Source: Phaseolus vulgaris (Eukaryota > Streptophyta > Magnoliopsida > Fabales > Fabaceae). From it: a stretch of DNA of 64,000 nucleotides. The notes beneath the pieces are model-generated. The model was given only the letters and a program-made list of their open reading frames with translations. It ran no database searches and was not told the origin of the DNA. Within the stretch, counting starts at the first letter, position 1; every line of letters begins with the position of its first letter. The stretch is from assembly GCF_000499845.2 (NCBI RefSeq), contig NC_023754.2, positions 12,998,037 to 13,062,036 of the forward strand, written 5' to 3'. The position numbers and the translations under genes were made by a program. Positions 12,884-24,151 of this stretch are shown one piece after another.

Positions 12884-13165
12884 GAATCAATGTCTCACTC
12901 TCTTCTGCCAGTTAAGTGATCACAAATAAAATAAAATTAACTTATCAATTTCTCCACTTTCCTTGCCAGTTAAGTGAGAACAAATGAAATAAAATTTTAA
13001 ATTAAAAAACGGTTTATTTAATAAAAAGAATATCAGTTTAAAACAGAAAAGTCAATATCTCAACTTTCCTGTCAGTTAGGTGACAACAAAATAAAATTAA
13101 CGTATCAATCTCTCCACTTTTTCTTTCCTTTCAGTTAATTGAGAATAAATAAAATTTTAAAATTA
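12884..13165 (+). repeat. Degenerate tandem repeat, about four copies of 60-95 bp
   Basis: A phrase of the form TCAATCTCTCCACTTTCC, then TGCCAGTTAAGTGA, then GAACAAATAAAATAAAATT recurs four times (starting near 12886, 12945, 13053 and 13106). Alternate copies resemble each other most, which suggests duplication of a two-unit block. It lies about 500 bp upstream of the ribosomal protein L14 start codon. Confidence 0.55.
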
Positions 13166-13657
13166 AAAAACTATCAAATAATTAAAACAAATTATTAAAA
13201 AAAATAATTTTGAGAAGTTAAAGTGGACCATCCTTTATATATAAATAATAATACTACAAACTAATCTTTTCCGCTCGTGTCTAAACACGTTAATTTAGAG
13301 GTGATTGGTTCAAAATAAGAGGAGGAGCCCATAAACAAAAAAATAACGAAAGGCTACATTACAATGGACTTCAAAATTCAAAATAATATGCACATTATAT
13401 ATTACGAAACGGTGCGTTTAGCTTTGGGCAAGAGTAGAAGAATCGGAAGCTGCAGTGCTGCTGCACCGACCCGTGTGAGCCTGACCATCATTGCTCCCTC
13501 TTCGTTTTAGGTTCGGGTGAGACATTTCAACCCATAATCTCTTTAGTATTTGCATACTGAGCAAATTTTCCCATCTGGATATTCTTCGTTTTTCGTTTTC
13601 AGTGAAAAGTTCGTGTCTTTACTTTGATAGGGAATAAGAAGACTTCAAATTTCGAAT

Positions 13658-16600
13658 ATGGCTGCAACCTTCGCTTCCAGATGCTCTCGCGGTATCTTAT
13701 TTCACAACCCAATTTGTGTTTTTTTATTTTATTTCATAGATTGAATTTTTGTTTCCCAAACCTGATAATTATGCATTGGAACTCCGAGTTTAATGGAGAG
13801 CTTTAGAGTCTATTTTATTACAATTATATAATATTTTATGCTTTATGGTTATGAGCTTGAATGCTGTCTCCAGTGTTAATTGATGTTTGTGTAAGTGGCA
13901 GATGCTTATTCCAATGGACATTGCCCTGCCCAGATCCATTTTTTTTCTTTTTTAATCTTTTTCCACTTATGTGTTAATTGTTGTTTGGCTTTTCTGAAAT
14001 TTTATTTCGATTGTGTTGTGTATTTTTTTACATAGTAACAAAGCATAATGCTCAGTGGCAACATGTTGAGATTCACACTGATTGGTTTGTACTGGAATCA
14101 TATTGATTTAGTTTGGTAGTTGAGAACTGAGTTATATTGAAATGTACTGATAGACACTCATTATTTAATCCTAGTTAGGTTAATTGGCCAAAGAAATACA
14201 AGGATTTGTACTAGAGAGAAGGGGACTTGGCCTGCAACTGATTTGGCCCATTGAGGGTGGGTTTATGTTAGCAGACAAGAAGCTGCGTTTAAATAGGAAA
14301 TTTGTAAATAGTTTAAGAGACTTATGCTAATTGAGCAACGTGTAAGAAATATCTTGAGCAGTGTATTGGTTTCTAGGGAGCTTTTCCCTTTTTCTTGAAG
14401 TAAAAACCACTTTTTTCTCACTGTTATGAACTATGATATCTGTTTTATCATGTACCTAGGGCATGCTTGGATAAATTTCTCCATAAGGACTTCTAGGAGA
14501 GAAAAATTAGAAGAAAAAAATTAAACAAACTTCTTCAAAAGTTAAAATTAGCGTATACTTATGGAAAATTTGTAGAAGCTCATATGACTTTTCTAAATTT
14601 TTTATTTTTTAACTTGTCCATAAACTAATTTTAAGTTATGGAGAAATTCATTTCGTTTTTATTTCTTAATTTTTCTTCCTAGAAATTGTTACAGAGAAGT
14701 TTGTCCAAACAGACTAATAGAACATTTGTTAGGAAAACTACCGAAGGGTATTATTAACTACATACCACATGGACCAAATGAATATTGGCGTTGAATATGT
14801 ACCTAGTATGGGCATGGTAGCCATATGGGCATACCTATGTTATAGGTATGCGGTTTCCATTCCTTTCTCATGTTAGGTGGATCTTTAACATTGAATTTGA
14901 GTTCCTATCTAATATATTTGCTAGCATCTTTAAGTTAGATATTTTATTTTTCATGGAGACCGAGTTATGAATAGTGGTAGATATGTAAAGTTCATGTAAT
15001 TCTTGAAATACTTAGGATTGCCTAAGAAGGTTTTTTTTTTTTTGGTTTAGCAGTCTGGAAAGCCCATTCACTTTACTGTCAAGTCAATAAGCTTTGTCTG
15101 GAAACTGAACTTTACATTGTGTGCAGTTGAGTTGTGACCTTGCACTCATACTTTGTGTTCCTACCACCCGTTTTGCAAACCGTGGCGAAAGTTTCATGGT
15201 TAGGAAAACAATTGCACAATATTAGATATCTGCCAGCCTTTTTCTAATTGAACTATAAGGGTTTGTTTGGACGGGTTTTCCATAAGTTATTTGTAGGAGA
15301 GAAAAATAAGAGGAGAAATTGAAATTAGCTTCTCTATAAGCTAAAACTAGCACATGCATAAGCTAACTTGTAGAAGCTCTCATATAACTTCGCTAAATTT
15401 TTATTAAATGCATAATAATTTAGCTTATGGAGAAGTTAATTTCTTTTTTTCTTCTCATTTTTCTCTCCTAGAATAGCTTATGCAAAAACTCGTTCAAACA
15501 GACTCTAAATTTGATATAATTTTATCATTTGTGTAACTTGAACTAATGACTAAAACTTAGGAACTGAAAAAAAAATTCACTTTAATAAGCTGTCTAGTAA
15601 GAGCTCGACATGCGTAAAACAGCTTTTAGAACCCAAGAAATGAAGCTAATTTCATAAGTACCCACTCACTTGCACATTCACAAGATGAAGTAGTAAACTT
15701 GGGAAAAATTGGTTCTCAGATTCTACTTAAGAATAGCAATGATTGAAGTAGTAATTCACTAGGCAAGCTCAGCTTCTTCTTCTTGCCTCTGTTGAAGCTT
15801 TCTTTCACTGGGCGAAAATGAGACAAGTTTATATATAGACTTGGAAAGTTAATAAGTTGCTTTGGAATTTCACATTTTAGCAAGAGTGGCATGCATTTGT
15901 ACATTTAGTTTTTTTTTTGTGTTTATGCAAGCGGTTTCTGAAAGGATGTTTTCTATGCCTAACATGTTAAGAAATTGTTGCTGTTTAGTGCCTATGCCTT
16001 TTCTTTTTCCGTTCATTTTGTTGTAGTATCATTTGTAGCACTGAGAAGTTTCCTGACCCTCCTGTTATGTACTTAAACTATTACAAGATGACTTTGTCGT
16101 TTGGAAACATTTAGCAGTGACCGAATGTTACATTTGTAATAATCTTTTTGTTCAACAACTGCATTCAGAACTAAATTTCATGTGTAAAGCTCTATATTGT
16201 TTGTTCTCAGTCCTCCTGTCATTTTCTTTTATACTTGAACCATGAAGTGAATATTTTTATGTTGACCAGCTGATATTCTGACATCTAACTTGCTACTTTT
16301 TTTGTTTGATGTGTCAAAAAAACTGAAATAGTGGGTCGTTCTCTGTTTGGTGGATTAAGCAACAGTTCCCCTGGTTTATTTACCACATCACATGAGATAA
16401 CATGCAACAATTTGTTTACTCAGGTCAGTGCATGAACTAAATACAGATCATGTTTGGACATTTGTTAGTTGTATATTCTCATCAACACTGTACTGATGTT
16501 TGCCCAACATGGTTTTGGTGAACCTATATTGTAGGCTGTAGCAAACAACACATTTTCTTTGTTCTGCAAAGAATGTATGTTTCGAAAAAAGTCTATACTT

Positions 16601-17014
16601 TCTCTTTCCCCTAACAAAAATTCTCTTGCCTTTTTGCAGCAACAACGCACCTTCATACAGATGGGGACCGTTCTCAAGGTTGTGGATAACTCGGGGGCTA
16701 AAAAGGTGATGTGTATAAAGGCATTGAAAGGGGAGAAAGGGGCAAGATTAGGTGACACAATACAAGCATCGGTGAAGGAAGCGCATCCCAATGGAAAAGT
16801 GAAGAAAGGAAAGGTTGTATGCGGGGTAGTTGTGCGTGCAGCAATGCAAAAGGGGCGTTGTGATGGCAGTGAGGTCAAGTTTGATGATAATGCTGTGGTG
16901 CTTGTTGACAAGCAAGGCCAACCTATTGGAACCCGAGTTTTTGGACCAGTGCCTCATGAGCTGAGACAGAAGAAACATGTCAAGATTCTTACCTTGGCAG
17001 GGCACATTGCATAA
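13658..17014 (+). CDS. HLL: Mitochondrial ribosomal protein uL14 (HUELLENLOS family)
   Basis: Three exons join in frame: 13658-13691, 16332-16423 and 16640-17014, giving 166 residues. All junctions follow GT-AG and phases 1 and 0 fit. Residues 1-42 form a basic, serine-rich mitochondrial presequence ([11 protein letters not shown]). From about residue 43 the protein is a complete L14: [55 protein letters not shown] and [14 protein letters not shown]. uL14 sits on the large subunit at the interface with the small subunit. In Arabidopsis two nuclear genes of this family exist, HLL and its paralogue HLP; I cannot tell which this matches. Intron 1 is 2.6 kb and carries two MITEs. About 250 bp of less AT-rich sequence before the start is the likely promoter and leader. 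Confidence 0.9.
14458..14717. mobile_element. Tourist-like MITE (older copy)
   Basis: A foldback element of about 260 bp in intron 1 of the L14 gene. The left end (GGGCATGCTTGGATAAA) and right end (TTTGTCCAAACAGAC) are near inverted repeats. Internally AGAGAAAAATTAGAAG on the left mirrors the right arm. It belongs to the same family as the element at 15259 but its ends and target duplication have decayed. Confidence 0.6.
15259..15505. mobile_element. Tourist-like (PIF/Harbinger) MITE
   Basis: A 247-bp element without coding capacity. The left end is GGGTTTGTTTGGACGGG, and the right end GTTCAAACAGACTC is its inverted counterpart. It is flanked by TAA on both sides (15256-15258 and 15506-15508), the duplication typical of PIF/Harbinger-derived MITEs. 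Subterminal arms (AGGAGAGAAAAATAAG against TTTTTCTCTCCTAG) extend the inverted repeat. Located in intron 1 of the L14 gene. Confidence 0.75.
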
Positions 17015-17636
17015 ATGAGAAAAAGGGGTCATCCTTAAACTTTGTTATGAATTCCAATATCACATCTACCATTTTTATGTTTTGGGTTTTTGGTGTGATG
17101 TGTAAGTTTAGTACTTTTTCTATTTATGAGAAGTAAAACAGGTGTAGAAGTCTTTTACTTAAATAACTGCAACTTTATTTGGTTTCTGACCTAAAAAGGA
17201 ACTAGAGACACAAATTTGATATGTTTACCATGTGTAGCATATCGACCATTTATGATTATAGTTTTTTTCTCCTTTTCTTTTTCCAACGTATTATAAATAT
17301 TAAATGAAATGCTTTCATTGATCATCAACAATTAGCCTACCTCAGTATCTTGCTAATGAGTAGAACGAAAGGGTTCAAATGTGAGAACACATGCTTACAA
17401 ATTGATGTGAAAAGCCAAGAGAAAAAGGAGAATTTAAGGAATATAATACGGAAGTAGAATATACTATTTACAAGTTCAAAAGCACATGCAAACCTTAATC
17501 TTTTACAATACATATCCTTCCCTTCTCTTCCATATACTTGGCCTTTATGGTTATTTCTTCTCGTAAAGGAAAAGAAGGCTTTTGGATTGGCCCTCAAACA
17601 TTCTTTGCTTGCATTCTTCACCCTGCTAACACTCCA

Positions 17637-17645
17637 TTATATATA
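17637..17645 (+). promoter_or_regulatory. TATA box of the HVA22f-like gene
   Basis: TTATATATA lies about 105 bases before the start codon at 17749. It follows a pyrimidine-rich tract and precedes a CT/CA-rich leader, a normal plant core-promoter spacing. No other candidate is as well placed. Confidence 0.5.
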
Positions 17646-17748
17646 CCCTCCAAACTGCTTGCAAATATATCTAATTCTACACTCCAAAGATTTAATCTAC
17701 ACTCCAAATCTGCTCCCAACAAAAGATCTTAATAACAGCTTCTTCATC

Positions 17749-19242
17749 ATGGGCATCCTTGGAACAATGGCAAGACATTTGGACACAATAGTGGGGTAAA
17801 TGAATCTCTATCACTTTATCATGTATGCAGGTTATCTTTTTTACCAAGACATCAAATTATGTTCTAACCATAAATTTTTCAAACCAAATAATGATATGTA
17901 ATTTTTTGAATTACATAGCATATTCTTAATGGAGGCTATTTTATGTTAGAAAATAAATCATCATTCTATCATATAATTAATTTCAGAATTTGATGGATAG
18001 GAACACAAGGAACTTGTTTTATATTTTTTCCTTCTAATGGGTGTTCCAAGCACATACTATTTCTAGTCTACTGCTCCAATGGCTAACTACAATCATCATG
18101 TCTATCTTTCATGAACTGATACTTTACAAATTTCCCTTTCCATAGTTTCATAAAATTGTGTATATATAATGTAGTCTCATTCTTCTATCAGTAATAAATA
18201 ACATTCTATTTTTTTTTTCTGTATACCAGGCCTGGAGTGTTGCTCCTTTATCCTTTGTAAGTACATGGACACATAGTAATTTTATCCTCCTAATTGATTC
18301 TTAATTGAAACAAGAAGAAAACATATGAATGCACAAATTGATCCATGCACATAATCTGATGTTTGAATTATTATTGGATACAAAAACTAAATGTCTTGTG
18401 TTATGAGTAAATGTAATAGATACGCATCAATGAGGGCAATTGAGAGTCCTTCAACCTTGGATGATCAACAGTGGCTAACATATTGGATTTTATACTCCTT
18501 CATCACCCTCTTTGAGCTTTCATGCTACAAGATCCTAGCATGGTAGGTGCCTAAAATTCAATTTAATCATAACCAAGAAAGACACAAGTACATATATAAT
18601 ATATAATATTGGGTAAAATGTGTTTTACTTTTCTCAAGATTCTGTCAAAAAAAGTTGTTGTACTTCAAAAATAGTTATTCTTGAGATCCTATCCTATAAC
18701 ACATTTTACTGGCAAGCATGTTTATAATCTCTGAATTTTTCTGAAGTTCTTTCATGAAACTTAATAGAAAGATAGTTATTCTTTTAAGTAGTTGAATTGA
18801 ATAAGATATGAGAAGAATTGTGAGAGAAATTAACATTTTTATGTATATATGTTTAGGTTTCCACTTTGGCCATACATGAAGCTAGTGTTTTGTCTCTGGC
18901 TGGTATTGCCAATGTTCAATGGGGCTGCTTACATATATGAAAACTATGTGAGGCAATATGTCAGGAATATAGGAAGCTTCTATGGAAATTCTAAGTATCG
19001 TGAGGACCAAAAGAAGGTTCTTCAGATGATGAGTTTTGATGCAAGGAAAGCTGTTGAACGTTATATAGATACACATGGTTCTGAAGCCTTTGAGAGAGTA
19101 GTCAAAGCAGTATGTTATATATAAACTTCTCTTCAACTTTTATATTTCTTTTGATCACATAAATACCCTTTTTACCTTATGAATAATACTGCATGCATTT
19201 TGAATTTAATTGCAGGCTGATAGAGAAGCAAGGAGGCACTGA
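17749..19242 (+). CDS. HVA22F: HVA22-like protein f (TB2/DP1/REEP family)
   Basis: Five exons join in frame: 17749-17795, 18230-18256, 18420-18542, 18857-19109 and 19216-19242. They encode 158 residues with GT-AG junctions throughout. The TB2/DP1 domain covers roughly residues 15-100, with PGVLLLYPLYASMRAIESP, DDQQWLTYWILYS and WPYMKLVFCLWLVLPMF. These are two hydrophobic hairpins that sit in the ER membrane. The tail is hydrophilic (REDQKKVLQMMSFDARKAV) and ends DREARRH. Length and tail fit the HVA22f subgroup rather than the shorter, ABA-induced HVA22 a/d/e types. The family shapes tubular ER and affects vesicle traffic. A very short last exon of nine codons is characteristic. I see no lesions. 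Confidence 0.9.
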
Positions 19243-21040
19243 AGATTAATTTGATGCTTCAAAGAATTCACATATCTTGTAATCAATAATTATTGCTGTG
19301 CATGGATATATAACAAGGTTTCAGAACCATATAATCAACAGTTTGAGCTTTTCTCACTGAAAATGAAATTCTGTATATAGTTTTCCTTGACATGAGAACT
19401 AAGGGGCTTTTATTCATAGATTAGTTTTAATTTTTCTATGTTATTACTGCTATTCTAACAACAATTTGTTCCATTGAAAATTTAACTGCACAAGTCAAGA
19501 TCACATTTGGGTTTTTACTCAAGAAGTGAAATAGATAAGCAATGCAAAACAACTAACTAACTAGGAAGTCATTTTCTAATATGCCACTTCTGTTCAGTTC
19601 ATATTTGTTCCCCATTTTGAACATTTACTGGTATCAAACACTTCTGAATCATGCAATTGTTAATGAATTGTTTAAATTTGAGCAATGTAGCAAAATTAAT
19701 TCTTTAAACTATAAACACACTAGTTAATTTAGTCTATCTTTTTATTAATTAAAAATAAATAAATAAAAAAGAGTATTTAAGGATGTTCTATATGAAACAA
19801 GATACTTCATCAACTCCAAAAACCTTCAAGCACATAAAAGCTGACAGCAAAATGTATAAGAAAGGAAAAAACCAGCAACAACACACTGAACATTTATTGG
19901 TATCAGTTAATTTAGTCTATGATATAATATAAAAAGGTAAACTTGTTGCTTAACTTTCACAACTGTCATGGCACAGTTTTGATGAATAGTTTGCATACTA
20001 AAGTCAACAATGAAGTTGATTGATTGTGATTAAAGTTATGAATCAAATTGATGGATTTTTAGTTTTAGGTAAATAACATATAGATAATTTAAAATTTTAA
20101 AAAAGAAATAACTTATTTTATAATTTTGGAACTAAAATGACTGGTAAATATAATTTAAAGATTTAAATTGATGGTTAACTCATTTAAATTTTTGTACACT
20201 ATTTTAAAGGTATTAATTCACTTAATCAATCTTTTGATTATTAAAATTATTTGACATAATTTTGAATATATAATTTATAAAGAAATTCTCATTAGTACAC
20301 ATATTTGATGTTTTTTTCCCCAATAAATATTAATACTATAAACATTATTCTTCTGCTTAAAAAGTTATCTTAAAAAGTTATCGCACATTCAACTTTTATT
20401 CATTTTTCTACAAATTACCAATTTTTTTTTATATTATCTATTTTCCTCTTCAAACTTAATCTACCAAGTTAAAAAATAAATTTTAAACTAATAAAAAATA
20501 TCAACCACAAGGGATGACAATATACTATGTGCGGTTAGTTAATTTTTTTTATTAATAATAAAAACTATTTTATATATCAATAAGAAAATAATTTTTTAGT
20601 TTATAAAATATTTAATTATTTTTTTAAAATTAATTGATATTTAATATTTTGTTTTAATGATTTTTTTAATGTAAATATTAATGTTATGTTTATTTATTTT
20701 ATTATAAAAAATAAAAACATAAAATGCAATAAAAAGTATGAATTATTAAAATAAAATACATTTATATGTATATTTTTTAATATATTTTTAGGAGATAAAA
20801 ATATGAGAGAAGAAAATAAAAGTTGTCTTTCATTACTTTCAGAAAAATGTAAGTATAATTTAGAAAAATTGTCATGGATACTCTTAAAATAATTTTTCAA
20901 TTTTAAAAATGTAACTATCAATTATTATCCAATAATTTTTTTTTAATTTTTAGAGAATAAATAATTTTAGTAAATTAAATTTGAAAATAAAAACTTAAAA
21001 ATTATATTATATATCAAAGTTATATTGGACTAAAGAATAT
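19243..21040. other. Intergenic DNA, no gene
   Basis: The first 150-200 bp are the likely 3' untranslated region of the HVA22f-like gene. The rest is very AT-rich with no supported gene, RNA or transposon. Confidence 0.6.
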
Positions 21041-22560
21041 ATCCAACTACTGAGTGTTAAACACTATCCGACTACTCGACAATTCGATATGCCTTACAAT
21101 TTTGCTACCACATGGTGTAGAGAGTAATTAGTAACATCGTTAATAGTCATTACATAATAAGCATTTACAAACTACAATCAATAGATAATTGGATTCTATT
21201 ACTCCATTACTATAAATAGATGAACACCTTAAGGTTAAAGGTAATGAAATATGTATCCTAAACTATCTCTTACTCGAACCTTAAATTGACTTGGGTTTCA
21301 GAGTATCATTAAAGGTACTCTACCAAGGAAACTGAGAGGATCGAAAAGACCGAAGAGACCGAGGAGGCCAAGAAGATCGGAGATTCCAAACAATAGGTTG
21401 TAGTAGGAATTTCACCCCAACAAGACCACCCAAAAGCTACACCTTGAACCGCTCCCCTTATTAGCTCAAACTCTTCACCACACTCGAGCATTAGAGTCAG
21501 TGTACTATCGAGTACTAAGTATCGAGTCTCAAACACTACCCGACTACTCGAGAACCCTAATGGATTCGACTTAACCATTCGTAGATCAGAAAATCCAACT
21601 CGATCATTATAAATAGTTAAACATCCTAAAGTTAAAATAATAAAATACCTTAAACCGACTTAGAGACAAAATAATTTAAACAAAATGTTGTAGGAGAAAT
21701 TCTGTCTCCACATGATATTCCGTATGAAGTTATTGCAAATAAATGAAAATAGATGAAAATCAAATAAAATCCAAACAATGAGAAACAAAAATAATTTTAT
21801 TAAATCTTAGTAAGAATTATATTCACATTTTACAGAAATATAGATTTACATTTCCCTACTAAGAGCTTCTTATTGATATATTTCTAATGTCTAAATCTTA
21901 ATAAATCATGATTAAACTTGTACCGGTAGGCACCGAATGACCGAGTGGTTTACATCGAGTAAACCTAATTGTACCGGTAGGCACCGAACGACCTAGTGGT
22001 TTACGTCGAGTAAACCTAATTGTACCGGTAGGCACCGAACGACCGAGTGGTTTACATCGAGTAAACCTAATTGTACCGGTAGGCACCGAACGACCTAGTG
22101 GTTTACGTCGAGTAAACCTAATTAAATCTAATCAAATCCACTACGATTATTTCGCGTGAAGTGGAAAGCGATTACGATGACCATTGACTAAGTCGAAGCA
22201 CGTCCTCTGGACCACTCCCCTAATTTTCAGGACACCATCAAGCACGACCCAAGAATCACTAAACATGTCTCTAACCATCAACTGCCTAACCCAGATGGCC
22301 CAGGCCCAGGTCAACCCATTAAAGGAACTTCTGGAAGGAAAAAAGGTACGTTTTTTAGATGATCAGAAAATTCTCATTGAGAAAGATCGCTGACTTGAGC
22401 GTCGGAGCACAATTGCAGGTACCCCCACTGGCCGACCGAGGCACGCGGAGAAGAAGGAGACTTGAAGAACAAGACAATTAAGAGTAAAGCAGACACCTTA
22501 TATCGTCGTGGATCAACATTACTCAGTCCTCAATATCCATATAGCTACAAAACTCACCTA
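21040..22560. mobile_element. Fragmented gypsy-type LTR sequence
   Basis: Two related copies of an LTR-like segment occur at about 21055-21300 and 21525-21665. Both have ACTACTCGA, then TATAAATAG, then an AAGGTTAAA-like block and a phrase ending in GACTTGG or GACTTAG. TATAAATAG would be the LTR promoter. Near 22393-22430 the sequence GACTTGAGCGTCGGAG, followed by GCAGGTACCCC, is typical of legume Ogre/Tat-type gypsy LTR ends. There is no coding capacity. The element boundaries cannot be fixed. Confidence 0.5.
21921..22124. repeat. Tandem repeat, four copies of 51 bp
   Basis: Copies start at 21921, 21972, 22023 and 22074, each beginning TACCGGTAGGCACCGAA. Copies 1 and 3 carry ACCGAGTGGTTTACATCGAG. 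Copies 2 and 4 carry ACCTAGTGGTTTACGTCGAG. The array is therefore a duplicated 102-bp dimer. The period is a multiple of three, so an open frame runs through it on the minus strand, but I see no reason to call that a gene. Confidence 0.9.
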
Positions 22561-22776
22561 AGTTTTTATGACTAAAATCATAAAAAGAACTCACAAAAAT
22601 GTTTCTTCAATAATTCTCTTTCTCTCCCTCATGTTTATTTCGTACCATTGGTATTTATTTTCTTTTTTATTTGTCTCTTTACTTAATAACAAAAACTCTC
22701 ATCTAACCACCTTATCCATAAATGCTTTCTCTCAGCCACAAACCAGCAAAACCAGCCACACCATAAGAATCCAATA

Positions 22777-22782
22777 AAATAA

Positions 22783-22816
<34 letters not shown>

Positions 22817-22855
22817 GTAATAATAATAAATTATTATTATTATTATTATTATAAA
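22777..22855. repeat. AAT/ATT microsatellite, inverted
   Basis: A run of AAT units switches at about 22828 to a run of ATT units, so the strand can fold on itself. The corresponding place in duplication copy B carries a longer pure ATT run (about 30655-30703). Confidence 0.85.
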
Positions 22856-23297
22856 ATACCAACCGCTGTATTATTAATTTGTTTTATAGAAGTACTAGTT
22901 TCTCCGTCATCATTATTTTTAAGATTTTTGAAACGTATTGAAACAAAAAATCCTTCAAATGAGCTTTTATTGTTTTTTAATTTTAAAAAGAATTAGTATT
23001 AAGTTTAATATAAAAAACAAAGAATAAAAGATTTGTTTTAAAAATAATTACATGTTAACATTAATGTTCTATTTAATAAACATTTAGTGAAAACTAAACA
23101 CTGTCTAATTATTTTAATTATTGTTTTATATATTAAAAATGAAATATATCAGTGTAGTGAATAAATGTTTTATCCATTTTAAAATATCAAAATGAATTTA
23201 TTTTGAAAGTAAAATAGAGAGAGAAGAAGAGAATTCAAAGTCAAAATTTTCATTATAAATTAAATTCAAAGCACTTTTTTATTCTTTCTATAAAAAG

Positions 23298-23882
23298 ATG
23301 TTGTTACGTGGCGCCATCTCCGCTCCTCTTCCACGGTGTCTCAATTTCGGCCAAGTCCGGGTGCCAACCCTTCCCCGAAAACTCTCCGTCGCGTCCGCCT
23401 CCCCCTACGGCGGCGACTACCCGCTCTCGGTCTCCGACACGGCGCTGGAGTCGCGCGGCTTCTTGTTGCGGCGCGGCGCGGAGGGGCTGGACCTGGAGGA
23501 GTTGAACGCGGTGTTCGTGGCGGTTGGGTTCCCACGTCGCGACCCGGAGAAGATCCGCTTGGCGCTGGAGCACACGCAGGCGGTGCTATGGGTGGAGCAC
23601 AGGAGAACGCAGCGGCCGGTGGCGTTCGCGAGGGCCACCGGAGACGGCGTATTCAACGCCATCATATGGGACGTGGTGGTGGACCCGTCGTTCCAGGGCA
23701 TCGGGCTCGGAAAGGCCGTGATTGAGAGGCTGGTGAAGGAGCTTCTGGGAAGAGGAATTTCCAATATTGCCCTTTATTCGGAGCCCCGCGTTCTCGGATT
23801 CTACCGGCCGTTGGGCTTCATCGCCGATCCCGATGGCATCCGGGGAATGGTTTACTCCAAAAGACAAAACAAAAAAAAATAG
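23298..23882 (+). CDS. GNAT-family N-acetyltransferase, plastid type (copy A)
   Basis: An intronless frame of 194 residues. Residues 1-35 resemble a plastid transit peptide (MLLRGAISAPLPRC, LPRKLSVASAS). The acetyltransferase domain follows, with the acetyl-CoA loop Q133-x-x-G136-x-G138 in FQGIGLGKAV after the strand IIWDVVVDP. YSEPRVLGFYRPLGF holds the conserved tyrosine (Y169). It belongs to the plant GNAT1/2/3 group of plastid acetyltransferases, some of which acetylate protein N-termini and lysines and have serotonin acetyltransferase activity. The substrate here is unknown. The coding region is strikingly GC-rich in an AT-rich setting. TATAAAAAG directly abuts the ATG, too close to serve as its TATA box. 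Convergent with the chaperonin gene. Confidence 0.85.
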   Translation: MLLRGAISAPLPRCLNFGQVRVPTLPRKLSVASASPYGGDYPLSVSDTALESRGFLLRRGAEGLDLEELNAVFVAVGFPRRDPEKIRLALEHTQAVLWVEHRRTQRPVAFARATGDGVFNAIIWDVVVDPSFQGIGLGKAVIERLVKELLGRGISNIALYSEPRVLGFYRPLGFIADPDGIRGMVYSKRQNKKK

Positions 23883-24151
23883 GATTTTTATTTTTGTAAT
23901 TCACTTTTTCCCCTTTTCCATGTACCACAGTCTTCACATTTTTTCTTTGTAAAAGTGCTTCAATATTCAAAATTTCAAAATTCATTACAAATGTGAGGTT
24001 TTAGTAACTTCATTGTGGTTCCTAGGATTGATGAATGCCTCTATCTGTACAAAGTATCTGTGCATTGTTTTGCAGTGTTTCTTCATTGCTCACACTGAAG
24101 GCTTCCACTCTAAGCAGACACACTGATTCTGAAAGTCTAGAATTTTCCATT

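Noticed and set aside
16559..16639. N-terminal extension of the L14 exon starting [10 protein letters not shown]
   Set aside because: This is intron sequence read through; a good acceptor (TTTTTGCAG) and the upstream exons explain the start better.
16448..17032. Open frames on the minus strand over the L14 exon
   Set aside because: They are shadows of the conserved L14 coding exon in other frames; the plus-strand reading matches the family over its full length.
21898..22086. Minus-strand repeat protein (PTGTIRFTR units)
   Set aside because: It arises because the 51-bp repeat period is a multiple of three; there is no start context or flanking coding sequence.
23304..23867. Several long frames on both strands within each GNAT gene
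   Set aside because: High GC removes stop codons by chance. Only the 194-residue plus-strand frame has the GNAT fold motifs.
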